Part shown: in pieces, positions 1-12,063 of the stretch | Layout: each line of letters starts with the position of its first letter | How positions within the stretch are numbered: position 1 is the first letter of the stretch | Source: Vicia villosa | Taxonomy: Eukaryota > Streptophyta > Magnoliopsida > Fabales > Fabaceae | Length of the DNA: 64,000 nucleotides | Reading direction: 5' to 3' | Assembly (NCBI RefSeq): GCF_029867415.1 | Contig: NC_081185.1 | Coordinates: 82,530,469-82,594,468, forward strand | The notes under the pieces: generated by a model | Databases searched by the model: none | The model's input: only the letters and a program-made list of their open reading frames with translations | What the model was told of the DNA's origin: nothing | Made by a program: the position numbers and the translations under genes

Positions 1-1482
1 TCCAACCTAGAGTATCAAAATCCTTAAATATATAAATCTCCAAAGCTACATTGCCACTATAGCACTTATTATTGAGGATGTTTATGGCCTCAGAGGTGAG
101 GCAGATACCATCTTTGATGTTTCTACCTAATATAAAACCCTTCTGCTTATTAGAGATCATAGCAAGCAGAATGGAAGCCAACCTGTCAGCAATAATCTTG
201 GAAATTATTTTGAATTTAAAGTTAGCAAGGGCAATGGGTCTGTAATGATTAAGAGTATTAGGCTCACTGGTCTTAGGAATAAGGACAATAGTGTTAGAGT
301 TGTAATTGGGCATGATCCAATCCTGTAGAAAAAATTGATTCACAACCATAATAACATCATCTTTGATAATGTTCCAATATTTTTGGAAAAAACTAGCACC
401 AAATCCATTAGGGTCGGGGGCTGAATCAGTCTTAAGATTCATAAAAGCACTAGTAATCTCCTCAACACTAGGAATAACAGTCAGCATAGCATTGGTGTTG
501 TTATTCACCAGCTTTGGAATATGACCCTCTAAATCAAACCAGTATCCTATAAAGAGACATCTTGATTGAACAGATTAGAAAAATGATTGGTAAGATGATT
601 TTCAATAATGTGCTGGTCAGTAATAACCACATCATTAATGTTCATGGAAGAGACAAGGCTATTCTTCCTTCTAATCTTAGCATATGTGTCAAAACATTTA
701 GTGTTTCTATCTCCCTGAGAATGCCATTTAATGTTAGCCTTTTCTTTCCAGAATTATTCTTCTATAATAAGGGCCTTTTCCAACTCATGTTGGCCCTTGA
801 CCTCTTCTAATTGTAGGCAATCAGAGTAGCCAGTAGAGTTAATTCTATGTTGGACATCCTTAAGAGCTTTTTCAGCCTCAGCCACTTTAGTTTTAACATA
901 TCCAAATATGATCTTATTCCAATCTTTTAGCTTGCTTTTTAGAATTCTCAACTTCTTATCAAGGATGTACATGGGACAACCATAAATCTTGGTGTTCCAT
1001 GATTCCTTTATAATTCTGTCACAGTCATCATGGAGAGTCCACATTTTAAGAAATTTGAATTGGGATTTGACACTCATTTTGTCTAAAACACAAGAAAACA
1101 AGAGGGGATAATGATCAGATTTGATTTTGGTAAGAGTATGACAAACCACAATGCTGCAAGAGTCAATCAAATCAAGGTTACAAATAACCCTATCCAATCT
1201 CTTTTCAATAAAGTGCCTACCTTTTCTACCATTAGTCCAAGTAAAGAAATTTCCTATAGTAGGTAAGTGAACCAAATGGTTAGAATCAGACCAATGAAAA
1301 AAATCATTCATAGGGATGCTAGTAGGAGTGTTAAAGCCCTTGTATTCTTCAACACTTATTATAGCATTAAAATCCCCAATGATTGACCAAGGATTGTTGT
1401 TAGTAGAGAGGATACTAGAAAGATTATGCCACAAATTTCTCCTATTAGTGTAACAAGTGGAAGCATAAATGGTAGAGAAACC
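1..1482 (-). pseudogene. LINE copy A, ORF2: endonuclease C-terminal part and start of reverse transcriptase
   Basis: Minus-strand remains of L1-type ORF2. From 1482 down to 754 the endonuclease/exonuclease/phosphatase fold is readable: a GDFNAI motif, a TWTNGR...IEKRLDR segment and the SDHYPL motif that holds catalytic residues of this family. A stop follows at about 754-756. The frame then shows the usual linker (FWKEKA..., a GDRNTK..F segment) and, at about 330-450, the APDPNGFGASFFQKYW block that opens a LINE reverse transcriptase. A second stop sits near 548-550, and the text is still readable toward position 1. The rest of the reverse transcriptase lies outside the window. Reading frame continues exactly into 5263-5567 once the LTR at 1483-5262 and one TSD copy are ignored. 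Not functional. Confidence 0.9.
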
Positions 1483-4400
1483 TGTAGCGGGGAAAATCTG
1501 AGATCAGAGCCATAATATTGACTCGACTCAATATTTCAGTGAAAGTCGCCACCGCGCTTTATTGTTTCCAAAGGAAATGGGAAAAGAACGAAAAAACCCA
1601 AAGTTTGTTTTTAAAACAAAAGAGATCTTAGGTACGGGTGTTGATTATACAAGGGGAAGGTTTTAAGCACCCCTCATATCTGTGGTACTCCACAGGAACC
1701 TTTTTGAAAATCTGTGTCGTGTGTGCTAAAAAAAGGGTTTGTTTTATTTTTAAAATAAGCTCGGCAAAGCGTTAAGCCTTGTGCCTACATACCTCCTCGG
1801 TGCAATGGAGAAGTCAGAGCTAATGTAGTTCCGCTTTTAAAAAAAACGTTTGAAAGAGGTATAAACACATTTACCATCGTCGGGGCGAATACTCAGCCAT
1901 TGATCTTAAACATGAGAACGAACGAGTTCTTTGCGTCACTAATGAGAGAAGGGCGCCAACTTGGATAAAATCGACAAGTATGCCACTAGCTCTCTCACGT
2001 GGAAAATATTTCATCGTGTCAATCAATATTAAGATCGTGGGGCATCGCAACTAATGACAATGATTAATCGTGCTTACTTTTGAAAAGAAAATGCCAACAA
2101 GGGCTAAATATAGTTTTAAAGAAGATTTTAAAAGGGATTTCAAACATAAGAAGTTTTTTAGAAAAAGAGAGGAGACTTTGAAAATTTAAGAAGTGGGAGG
2201 AGATGAAGAGGCTATCCTAGTGCGGGAAAATAAAAGTTTAGGGAAAACGATCTGACCAAAATAAGAAGTCGACACTTGACACATTGAGTCAAGGAATAAT
2301 TCCCATCCTTTGGACTACCCACACAAAACCAAAATTACCACTTAGGGACCAAAATGAACTTGCAAATCTTCGAAGAATCACATAAGTTTCTGACAGAAAT
2401 CGGACAGAGTAACGGTTGCAAATGGGCGAAATCCTTATCTTAGTGCTTTGGAATTAACCTTCAAAGACTTTTCGAGGAGATACCTACACACATCACAACA
2501 GCAATCCAACCAGACAAAATAACAAGCAAGATAACAGTCAAATAATGATACACAGTCCATTGGTCCTTAAGTGTTTTTTAGGTTTCATCTTGTTTATTAA
2601 TGTTTTAGCATAAAAGTAAAGTACAGTCCAAGTGGACAAAAGAAAAATAGCGGAGAATAAATATGACGTCCAAATGGACAAAATAAAAATAGCAGAAAGT
2701 AAATATGATGATATGATAAATATAAGAGCAATAAATGTAAAGGACAATATAATTAAATGCGGAAATTAAAATTAGTCGTTAGTTGTTAAAGATAACCATC
2801 TTGAAACTTGTCAAGTATGTTATCAAAGTTAGTAAATAAGGATTAATAATGGAGGAAGGATGAATTCGGATTCAAATCAACCACATATGACTTCCTCTCA
2901 TTTTTAATCTTTTATCGATTCGGGACAAAAAAATAAAAGGATAGATGAAGAAGAAGAGTAAAATTAAAATAGTAAACTAATATATCAAAAGAAAACACAA
3001 GGTATAAAATAATAAGACATATTTTTGTGATTTCTTTTCATAATTTTTGGAATAAAAACAAAATTAATATAAATTTCTAAAGTTAGAAACTAATTAAAAT
3101 GCAAATAGTAATATAAAATAAAGCAGAATAAATTCCAGCCATCAGATTTAGTCAATTGACTAATTTTATGTAGGATCTAAGATCCAGAACTAAAGTGCAT
3201 AATAAAATATGTAGTAAAGAAAATAGAGGATCATTTTTTAATCATCTCCTCAGGTCCGGACAAGTGGCTCCGATGGCCACTTGTCACCCACACAGCAACC
3301 GGCGCAAATCATGAAGAAAAGAGAAAGAAATCAAAATTTAAACACTTCTTCAAAGTACCTAACGGTACTACTATCTTTTCATAAAGAAAAACCAAAAGCC
3401 ATAAAGTCAAAATAAATGGTGCATAGAAGTGTCAGGTTTTTTGAAATCATACAAAAGATTCCTCTTATCTCTCACATTAATTATCAATCCACCTTTTTTT
3501 CAAAAAAGAAAACAAAATGATCAAATAAAAAAAGATAGTAAAGATATTAAAAGGAAATAAAATCATAAAGGAGATCTCATAATTTTCTCTCTTAGAGAAC
3601 TCACGGTTCTCTTTCTATTTCATAACCATCACTTTATTTCTCTTTTTTTTTAACACAAAATAGTAAGAGGTTAAAGAAAAGGAACATGGCAGCAAAGAGG
3701 AACTCACGGCGGCTCACATGGAGATCATAGCTGCCAGAGCTTCTCCGACGCGGTGGCCGGAGGTGAAAAATTCCCGAATGCAATTTTTTTTACATATTTG
3801 GGTTCGGTTTCTTCTCCTCTTTTCAAATATCAAATTAGTTTTATCAGAAAATAAATTCACAAGCACAGATCTAAAGAGAAAGTGCTTGTGATTTTCGTTC
3901 TAAACACAAGTAAATATCACAGGGAATAGCAATCAATGGATGGAATCGTTATCAGAGACTGATTCTCAACCTTTTGGTGCAAAGAAATGAGAGAACGGCG
4001 GTGGTTTAATTTTCCGGCGCGGAGGTGGCGATTTCCAGTGGTGGTCCAGTGAGGATTTCCGGCGAGGGAAGGTTCAGGTGAGTTTGGATTTCAGAAACTT
4101 TTTTCTATGCTCTGAGTTTTCTGAATTTGTCAGTCTGAAAAGGTCTGAAAAAAGGTCCTTGTGTCAGTCTCAATGAATGTTTATATAGTGCTCAGATTAG
4201 AGTTTTTCTGTGGATGAACTAATGGGCTCAAATTGTTGTGAGTTTGAATTGGAAATGATTTTTGATGAAGTGTAATTCTTGCTATCAAGCCCAATCCGAA
4301 AATCTCCCTTTATTTCCAATTTTCAGCTTTTGTTTTATATTCTTGAGATATTGTTTGAACATGTTCTTGGGCTTTGAATCTTTGTCAAACTTTTTGTGGA

Positions 4401-5262
4401 TTGATTTATTTGTATTTGGGAAATTGCTAACTCCACCTTTGTTTCTTTTCCTTTATGAATTGATAAATTTTGAAAGAAAAACATGGATGAAATCTTGAAG
4501 ATTATGGAGCTTGGAAGATTCAAAGGAAGACATAAGCATGGACATGGAGAAATATTGAAGAAAATGGTGTGGACTTGGAATATTTTGAATTTTTTCTTGG
4601 GTAAACATAATGATGTAACTTTGAGAATCCGTCCACCTTGTAATTTGGAATGAGTTATGAACTTGAATGGACTTTCTTGGATTTGAAGCTTCGAAATTTG
4701 TATGTTGAATGATCATAAAATTGAAACTCTTACTTGAATGGAAACTTTGGAATCAAATCATGAATTGGATTTTTGTATGAAATGAGAACTTGCACTAATC
4801 CTTAAGAACTTGGTTTTGAACTCCAAATAATTCAATTTGCATGATTTCTTCATCTCGAATTAAATTCTTGAACAAAATAAATGCTCAAAAATTCAATATC
4901 ATTTGACTGAACTTGAACACTCTTGAATTGATTCTTAACCACTTGACAATCATCACCACAATAATAAAGTCTTGATTCAAACCTCTGAACCCTGATGAGA
5001 AAAATCACCTGAACTTCTTGATCCTCATACCCTATCTGATAAAGAAACAAAAATAAAAACTATTTTTTTGAATTTTGATTAATGGTTAGTGAAAATATAA
5101 AGACTATAAATAAATAAAAATACGAGAAAAGAGGTGTCTCATGATTCCTCTGTAGGTGAGCTCAAAATGAGAAAAGCGCAAGAGAACCTCGCACATGATC
5201 TTGATGTGATTTAAGCAGAGTCTGAGATGCGGGATCTTAGGGTCAAAAATTGGGGTATGACA
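1483..5262 (-). mobile_element. Solo LTR, Tat/Ogre-type Ty3-gypsy, inserted in LINE copy A
   Basis: A 3,780-bp LTR read on the minus strand: it starts TGTCATACCCC at 5262 and ends CCCCGCTACA at 1483. It is flanked by a perfect 5-bp target-site duplication, AAACC, at 1478-1482 and 5263-5267. No primer-binding site, polypurine tract or coding sequence accompanies it, so it is a solo LTR left by LTR-LTR recombination. The LINE frame is restored by removing it. It is the same family as 6324-10512 in the opposite orientation: ends, the GTGGCGACT block and the TATA region all correspond. The Ogre/Tat assignment rests on LTR length and terminal sequence and is an inference. Confidence 0.88.
4180..4187 (-). 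promoter_or_regulatory. TATA box of the solo LTR (minus strand)
   Basis: TATATAAA on the minus strand, preceded by TGAGCAC and followed by a GACTGACACAAGG block. The same arrangement occurs in the sister LTR at 7429-7436, which supports it as the LTR core promoter. Activity is unknown. Confidence 0.5.
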
Positions 5263-5567
5263 AAACCAAAAACTTTATTATCAACTTTAATAGTGAAGGA
5301 AACATGTTGTTCATCAATTGAAATAATATCAGGGTTGAGGGAAGACTTACAGAAACACCATAAACTAGGTAATAAGCCATCTCTCTTATTAAAATCAAAG
5401 GGCTTTATATCAAACCCGTGCAACCATCTTTGAGGGAAGTTTGCATAATCCATCCAAGGCTCAGCAATGAAGACAAGCTCAGGAGAGTTATTTTGAATCA
5501 ACCTTCTTAGGGCCATCCTAGATGAACTATTGGCAATACCTCTGATGTTCCAGTAAAGGCACTTCAT
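5263..5567 (-). pseudogene. LINE copy A, ORF2 start: endonuclease N-terminus
   Basis: ORF2 begins at the ATG at 5567-5565 with MKCLYWNIRGIANSSSR, the typical N-terminus of the plant LINE endonuclease (WNIRG motif), followed by the AEPWMD segment holding a catalytic glutamate-type position. The ATG overlaps the ORF1 stop as ATGA (5567-5564), a compact ORF1/ORF2 arrangement suggesting reinitiation. The true LINE sequence ends at 5263. Reading on toward 5211 enters the inserted LTR and is artefactual. The continuation of the domain is at 1482 and below. Confidence 0.9.
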
Positions 5568-6323
5568 AAGGAATTGTTGATAGGACTAGGCATATGCCTA
5601 GTAGTGTCGGCAGATTTGGCTTTCCTATTCCTTCTCTTCTTGCTTGTGACCAGTTGAAAATCCTTTTGTTGAAATAGGTTCACCCCTGGATCATCTAAAT
5701 CCTCCGTGTTGTTCCAAGACTCGTGCAAAAAATTGGTAACCTTCTCCTTGTATCTTTCATCCAATTGTGTTTCTGGGACGAAGTTCTCCATTTGAGTAGC
5801 ATCCACAAATTCCCCTTCAGAAGAGCCATCTGTTTCAATAGTTTTTCCATGAGATGTGTTTGGTTGAACAGGGACAAGGACAGGAATTGCACCATCAGCA
5901 TCAACTCCTTTGTCCAGATGAGCCATAGAATTATCTTCAAAACTTTCCCCTATCACTAATTTTTCCCTGTAGGGATGTATACATTCTTGTCCTGTCTATG
6001 CTGGCTCTCTTTTTCTTTTCCTTTGGCTGGTTCCTTTCTCTTACAATTTCCAATGGAATGACCAATGCAACTGCAAAAGTTGCAGAATTTTGGGATCTTC
6101 TCACATTCAATGTCTACAAAGAAAGAAAATCCCACCCTTTCAACTAGAATCTTGTAGCTCAGCTCCTTTGTGAGATCTAAATTGACCAGAATACAGACAA
6201 AACGACCAAAAGGCCTTTCAAAAGCAGATTTATTTGAGGCAGAGTCAATGCATATGGGCGTACCAATGTTGTTAGCAATTGCAAAAAGAATTCGAGGTCG
6301 CCAATATTCTTGAGAAAGCTCGT
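5564..6323 (-). pseudogene. LINE copy A, ORF1 C-terminal part (zinc-knuckle nucleic-acid-binding protein)
   Basis: From 6323 downwards the sequence reads as the second half of a DUF4283-type ORF1 protein: a QEYWRPRILFAIAN segment, then a CNFCSCIGHSIGNC zinc knuckle (CxxCxxxGHxxxxC-like, about 6040-6090), then a basic lysine-rich tail. A stop with a frame change at about 5956-5958 separates this from the acidic C-terminal region that runs to the TGA at 5566-5564. ORF1 proteins of plant L1 elements bind their own RNA. This copy is broken by the frame change and by the LTR inserted at 6324. Confidence 0.85.
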
Positions 6324-9300
6324 TGTCATACCCCAATTTTTGACCCTAAGATCCCGCATCTCAGGCTCTGTTTAAATCACATCAAGATCATGTGCGATTT
6401 TCTTTTATGCCTCTCTCATTCTGAGCTCACCTACAGGAGAATTACCGAGTACCTTTTTGTTTGTATTTTTTATATTATGTTTCACTAACTCATTATTAAA
6501 ATTCAAAAAATGTCTTGTTTATTTTGTTTCTTTATCAGATAGGGTTTGGAATCAAAAAGTTCAGCTGATGGTAGCCTAATCAGTATTTGAGGAAAGTATG
6601 CAAAGTGGATTGTTTGGAATGGATTTCTTCAATCATAAGTTGCTTGAAAATTTACGACATTCATACTCTTTCAATGAGATTCACAAATTGATAATCAAAT
6701 GGAAAGGAAATTATTTTGTTTCAATCACTTGAAGAAAAGTCAATATCCTTTACCATACTTTGAAGATTGCAAATAAATTCTATCAATCTAATTCATGATT
6801 TGAATTCAAAGTTTACATTCAAGATGCAAGGGTTTTGATTCAATGTCATTCAACATACAAGTTTCAAGCCAACAATACTTCAAAGATTACAAAATTCAAA
6901 ACAAAAGTTTTCATCTTATACAAAGACCTGATTCATGACAATCCAAGTTTACATCATTATGGTTGCAAGAATTCAAATTTCTACATTTAATTCTACAAGA
7001 ATTCAAAGTTTTGTGTGATCACTTCATAAGTCCACCATTTTCTTTCAAACTTCATGCTTGGGCTTGGGGTTCACCATAGTCCGTCCAAGGCTTGTCTCTC
7101 CATCTTCATGTCAATGGTGCTCATCATATGCAAAGAAGAAGAGAATTTAAGATGCAATCAAAAATCATACACAAGCATTCAAGAAAAATAATGGTACAAA
7201 GTGAAGTTACCGTGGTAAATTTTCATTCACACCAACAAGTAATTCAAATTCAAAGTTAAATCCAGGCCCATTTGTCATGAAAAAAAACAACATCTCAAGA
7301 ATGCTAGGCAAAGCTGGAAATTGGAAATAGAGAAGCATTTTCGGATTGGGCTCAAGGAGAAAAATTGCACTTCATCAAAATCATTTCTGAGCCCATTTTG
7401 TTCATCAGAAAAAACCTAATCTGAGCACTATAAAAGCATTGACTCACACTGACACAAGGGAGCTCTTTTTCAGAACTTTTCAGACTGACAAATCAGAACA
7501 AAAATCAGAATACTTACTTGAGCTCCCTCGCCGGAATCCGCCCCCTATCCTCACCGGACCACCGCCGGAAATCGCAACCACCGCGCCGGAACTCTAAACT
7601 CCACTGCTTCTTTCACTTCTTCATTCCAAAAGGTTGAAAACATGTTTCTGATACCGAATCCCTCTTTATCTATTGCGATTTCTGTGTTGTTGATGTTGTC
7701 TTGGAACTTTGAGTTTTAACTTTCGATTGTAGATCTACAAATTGTAGTAAACTTTTTTAGAAAACTGACTTTGGATTCACGATGAGGAGAAAATACCGAG
7801 TGGAACCATATGATTTATTTTGATTTCTGAGATTTTTTTTCCGGCCGCCGTGAAGATTCGTCTTAGCCGCCGCGTGTTCATCCAGACCACCGCTGATCTT
7901 CATAAGCTCCACCGTGTTTGACTTGGTTTTTGTGAAGCTTTTAATATTTGTTTTGTTTGTAATAAGTAAAGAGAGAGAGGGTTTTCTTTTCTCATAAACC
8001 AAAATGAATGATAATGATTGTGTGATGTTGTTTTCACGTCAAATTTGGAAAGAGAGTTTTAATTGCTGCAGATTTAATAGTCATTATTATTGGTCCCTTT
8101 CTCTATTTTGTTTCTTTTTTTTCCTCTTCCCTCTCTTTGTATAGTGATTCGCGCCGCCGCCCATGGGATGACAAGTGGTCATCACCAACACTTGTCATCC
8201 TATCTGAGAAGATGATAACTTGCTTGATTCTCTATATTCTGGCTACTGTACATAATGAGTATTTCTGATCTGGACCTTCCGATGTCAATACTGTGTTGAA
8301 GTTGACTAGATCAGATGGCTGAGTTTTATCTGTTTTAATAGCTCTTTTATTTTAATTTTGCTTTAACTTTAGAAATTCATATTAAATTCGATTTTCTTCC
8401 AAAAATTATGAAAAATTCACAAAAAATTCTTTTATTATTTTACACCTTGTGTTTTTTTTTTAGAATTTTATATTCTATTTGTGTATTTTACTTTATTGTC
8501 TCCTTTATATTCTCTTTATGTAATTTGAAATTGTTTTGGTATCTCTTTTCTTCTACCCCATTCTTTTAAACTTTTTTCTTTGAATTACAAATTAGAGGCC
8601 TAATTCCTCCCTAATATCAATGGACTTAGGGCGTCGATAGGATGAAAATCCGAATCCGCAATATTAAGTGATTGAAATTATGGATGGAAGGAGCCTTTGA
8701 ATGTGGTTCCATCTTTCACTTCTCTTTATTTTGATCGATGAAAGTTTTCAATGTCTTGAGAATTCTTATGGATTCTTGACGAAAACGAGATCGCTCCTTT
8801 TTTTTCTTTTCGTGCGGTATTGCTTTTGGAGAACGATCTATATATCGTTTTCTAGCATACATTAGCACAAAGATTGTTGACCGGCCTCGTTGTAGGGTGA
8901 CTTCTATATAAGTCACTTGGCGATCTGCTTAACATAGCGCAACATTTCGTGTCCCGAATAAAAAAAAGATCAAATATGGAAGAGAATCGTATGCGGTTGA
9001 TTTAAGACTTATGGAAGTTCATCGTGTAGTCGCTATGATCTTATCAAGCTTCTGATAAACTTTCATTAAATTTAAATCCGAGAACATCCTTCACTCACCA
9101 TCGATCTTTATTACTAACTTTGATGATATACTTGACTAGTTTCAAGATGGTCATCTTTAACATTTAATAATTAACTTTAATTTCCGCACTTTATTACAAT
9201 TGTTTCTTTATTTTTATTTTTATTTTCGCTTTTATGCTTTGTTTTATCATCCATCATATTTACTTTCTGCTATTTTTATTTTGTCCATTTGGACATATGT

Positions 9301-10512
9301 TTATGCTTCCGCTATTTTTCTTTTGTCCGCTTGGACCATACTTTACTTTTATGCTAAAACACTAATAATCAACAACAAAAACCTAAAAAACGCTTAAGGA
9401 CCAATGGACTGTGAACTATTATTTTGACTGTTATTTTGCTCGTTATTTTGTCTGGTTGGATTGCTGTTGTGATGTGTGTAGGTACTTCCTCTAAAAGTCT
9501 TTGAAGGTTAATTCAAAAGCACTAAGATAAGGATTCCGCCCATTTACAACCGTTACTCTGCCCGATTTCTGTCAGAAACTTATGCGATTATTCGAAGATT
9601 TGCAAGCTCATTTGAGTCCCTAAGTGGTAATTTTGGTTTTGTTTGGGTAATCCAAAGGATGGGAATTCTTCCTTGACTCAATATGTCAAGTGTCGACTTC
9701 TTATTTTGGTTAGATCGTTTTTTTTCCTAAACTTTTATTTTCCCGCACTAGGATAGCCTCTTCATCTCCTCCCACTTCTTAAATTTTCAAAGTCTCCTCT
9801 CTTTTTCTAAAAATCTTCTTATGTTTGAAATCCTTTTTTTCAAAAAATTTCTTTAAAAAAAAAACTATATTTAGCCCTTGTTGGCATTTTCTTTCAAAAA
9901 AGTAAGCACGATTAATCATTGTCATTAGTTGCGATACCCCACGATTTTAATATTGATTGACACGACGAAATCTTTTCCACGTGAGAGAGTTAGTGGCATA
10001 CTTGTCGATTTCATCTGAGTTGGCGCCCTTCTCTCATTAGTGACGCAAAGAATTCGTTCGTTCTCATGTTTAAAATCAATGGCTGAGTATTCGCCCCGAC
10101 GATGGTAAACGTGTTTATTCCTTTTAAACGTTTTTTCCCTTTTAAAGCGGAACTACATTAGCTCTGACTTCTCCATTGCACTGAGGAGGTATGTAGGCAC
10201 AAGGCTTAACGTCTTGCCGAGCTTATTTTAAAAATCAAACAAACTGTTTCTTTTGCATACGATATCTTTTATAAAACACAGATTTTCAAAAAGGTTCCTG
10301 TGGAGTACCACAGATATGAGGGGTGCTTAAAACCTTCCCCTCGTATAATCAACACCCGTACTTAAGATCTCTTTTTGTTTTAAAAACAAACTATGGGTTT
10401 TTTTTCTTTCTTTTCCCATTTCCTTTGGAAACAATAAAGCGCGGTGGCGACTTTCACTGAAATATTGAGTCGAGTCAATTTATGGCTTAGATCTCAGATT
10501 TTCCCCGCTACA
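6324..10512 (+). mobile_element. Solo LTR, Tat/Ogre-type Ty3-gypsy, inserted in LINE copy A ORF1
   Basis: A 4,189-bp LTR in plus orientation, from TGTCATACCCC at 6324 to CCCCGCTACA at 10512. The 5-bp TSD CTCGT is perfect at 6319-6323 and 10513-10517. Removing it and one TSD restores the ORF1 reading frame. It lacks internal-region sequence, so it is a solo LTR. A GC-richer block at about 7520-7600 (repeated GCCGGAA motifs) follows the TATA box and should be the start of the transcribed part. A GTGGCGACT block lies at about 10443-10451 near the 3' end. A duplicated motif of about 40 bp (GCTATTTTT..TTTTGTCC) is at about 9270-9340. Confidence 0.88.
7429..7436 (+). promoter_or_regulatory. TATA box of the solo LTR (plus strand)
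   Basis: TATAAAAG, preceded by TCTGAGCAC and followed by a CACTGACACAAGG block, in the same relative place as the TATA motif of the inverted sister LTR at 4180-4187. Transcription would start roughly 30 bp downstream, near 7460. Confidence 0.55.
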
Positions 10513-11040
10513 CTCGTGAATCCTAATCCACACCTGCGTGGAGGTTTCCTTTAGAGTAGAGGGGATGAAGTTCTTAGTCCATGGGAACAACTTTAACACC
10601 CCATTTGGAAGAATCCAGGAACTGACTGATCTAACCCTTTAAACGTCTTCAACAGAAGAAAAAGCAAATTCGAAGAATCCTTTACCTAGGGATGTGACAC
10701 CCTATTTGCCTATCGAAGGCCACAATTCCATGAGCTTGTTTCTGAGGTTAACAACCGTGAGCGGTTGCGAGCCTTTTGACCAGACCATGCGCCCATGTAG
10801 GTGATGCTTACAAGCTTCAACACCCAGGGTATACTCCTCCTCTGAGATTTGAATAGCTATACGATCTCCTTTTAAACAGGGCACCGGTAGCTGACTTAAA
10901 GATATATCACAGACATTGTTAGATACCACAGAGGTGAACGATTTAGATTTCAGAGGAACATTCGATTCTTTAGTCACCTTATTGGTGTTAGCAAGAATGG
11001 GTTCTGCGTGCATTTCCGAAAATAGAAGAAAGAATTCCAT
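10513..11040 (-). pseudogene. LINE copy A, ORF1 N-terminal part (DUF4283 region)
   Basis: The ATG at 11040-11038 opens a reading frame with a FTSVVSNN segment, a GDRIAIQISEEEY stretch and HLHGRMVWSKGSQPL, all typical of the N-terminal DUF4283 region of plant LINE ORF1 proteins. A TAG interrupts the frame at about 10702-10704. A second in-frame stop lies near 10642, before an RVRSVSSW..PNGVLKLF..W segment. The frame then continues across the LTR insertion at 10513/6323. A further ATG ten codons in is an alternative start. Clearly a dead copy. Confidence 0.82.
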
Positions 11041-11170
11041 AACTTAGTAGGGAGGAAAGGAGGGAATAAGGGAGGAGGAAGTGGTGGGAGAAAACTGGAT
11101 TTCGACCAAGAAACTAGCCGTTACTGTTCATCTTTTCTCAGTGTCTTTTCTAGCATTTAGCTTCCAAAAA
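11041..11170 (-). other. Probable 5' untranslated region of LINE copy A
   Basis: Purine-rich on the plus strand and directly upstream of the ORF1 start on the minus strand. No target-site duplication could be paired because the 3' end of the LINE is outside the window, so the 5' limit is approximate. Confidence 0.4.
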
Positions 11171-11575
11171 CAAAGTTATTTAAAGAGCTTTGCACTTTAT
11201 GTGGTGTTAAAGAGTTATACATTGAATTGAATGAGCTATAGTTTAAAAATAAATTTAAAAGTGGAAGATATCTCTCATTTGATAAGTCAATTTATTGGGA
11301 TTGAATTATGTCAAATTAACTCAAATTTTAAAATCAGATCGAAGTCTATTTAAAAAATGTTAAACCACTTGCTATTAAGTTATTTTTATCAATCATATTA
11401 GATGTTGAGTGTCATATTAGATGTCGAGTTTTAAAAGTGAAAAGTGTGTTTAAACTTTCACATTTGATGATATATACGAGACATCTTTCATTTTACATTT
11501 TATTTTTTACTTAAATTAACCCATATCTAAATTTTATGAGGATATTGTAGATATTTTAAACTAAAGGAAAAGAAT
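11171..11575. other. AT-rich stretch without recognised features
   Basis: About 400 bp of AT-rich DNA between LINE copy A and the gypsy integrase remnant. No coding frame, repeat boundary or RNA gene was recognised. Confidence 0.5.
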
Positions 11576-12063
11576 GCCATATTGGCAGACAAGCATAGGC
11601 AGGCTATTATTGGTCTACATTAACGAAGGACAGTATAGCATTTGTTAAGAAATGCAAAAAAAATGTTAGAGGCAAGCCAATTTGCATATTGCACCTAGGG
11701 AACTTTTCTATTCCGTCTCGATGCCCTGGCCATTTTACTAATAGGGAATGGATATTTTTTTCCCTTCCCCTAGCACCCGATCAACTAAGTTTCTCATAGT
11801 CAAAGTGGACTATTTCATGAACTGGATAGAAGTTGAAACTGTTTCCAAGATCGGAGTAAAAAGGGTCCATCATTTTTATTGGGAGAGGATCATATACATG
11901 TTCAGTTTTCCAAGCGTCGTCATTTCAGACAATGGGGCATAGTTTGTCAGCACTACCGTAGTTGATTTCTGTCACAACTTTAGAGTGCAAACTATGTTTA
12001 TTTATGTCCTACATCCATAAGAAAATGGGCAAACGGAGTCAGCCTACAAGGTAATATTGAAGG
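11576..12063 (+). pseudogene. Ty3-gypsy integrase fragment, upstream half
   Basis: Plus-strand remnant. A GYYW-like zinc-binding C-terminus is visible near 11610-11680 (AFVKKC). The integrase core follows at 11748-11942: a TKFLIVKVDYFMNWIEVE segment (core aspartate in the VDYF context) and FPSVVISDNG, the second aspartate region. A stop replaces the codon after DNGA. The text goes on with a HP..ENGQTES-like block near 12020-12050, where the catalytic glutamate lies, and VILK immediately before 12064. It is split by the copia LTR at 12064-12972 and continues at 12973. Several stops, and the upstream pol is missing. Confidence 0.8.

Noticed and set aside
2538..2747. Hydrophobic frame on minus (2538-2747) with a similar frame on plus at 9200-9397
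   Set aside because: They are alike only because both lie at the same place in two copies of one LTR. They contain a short duplicated T-rich motif, have no conserved start and end in different ways.
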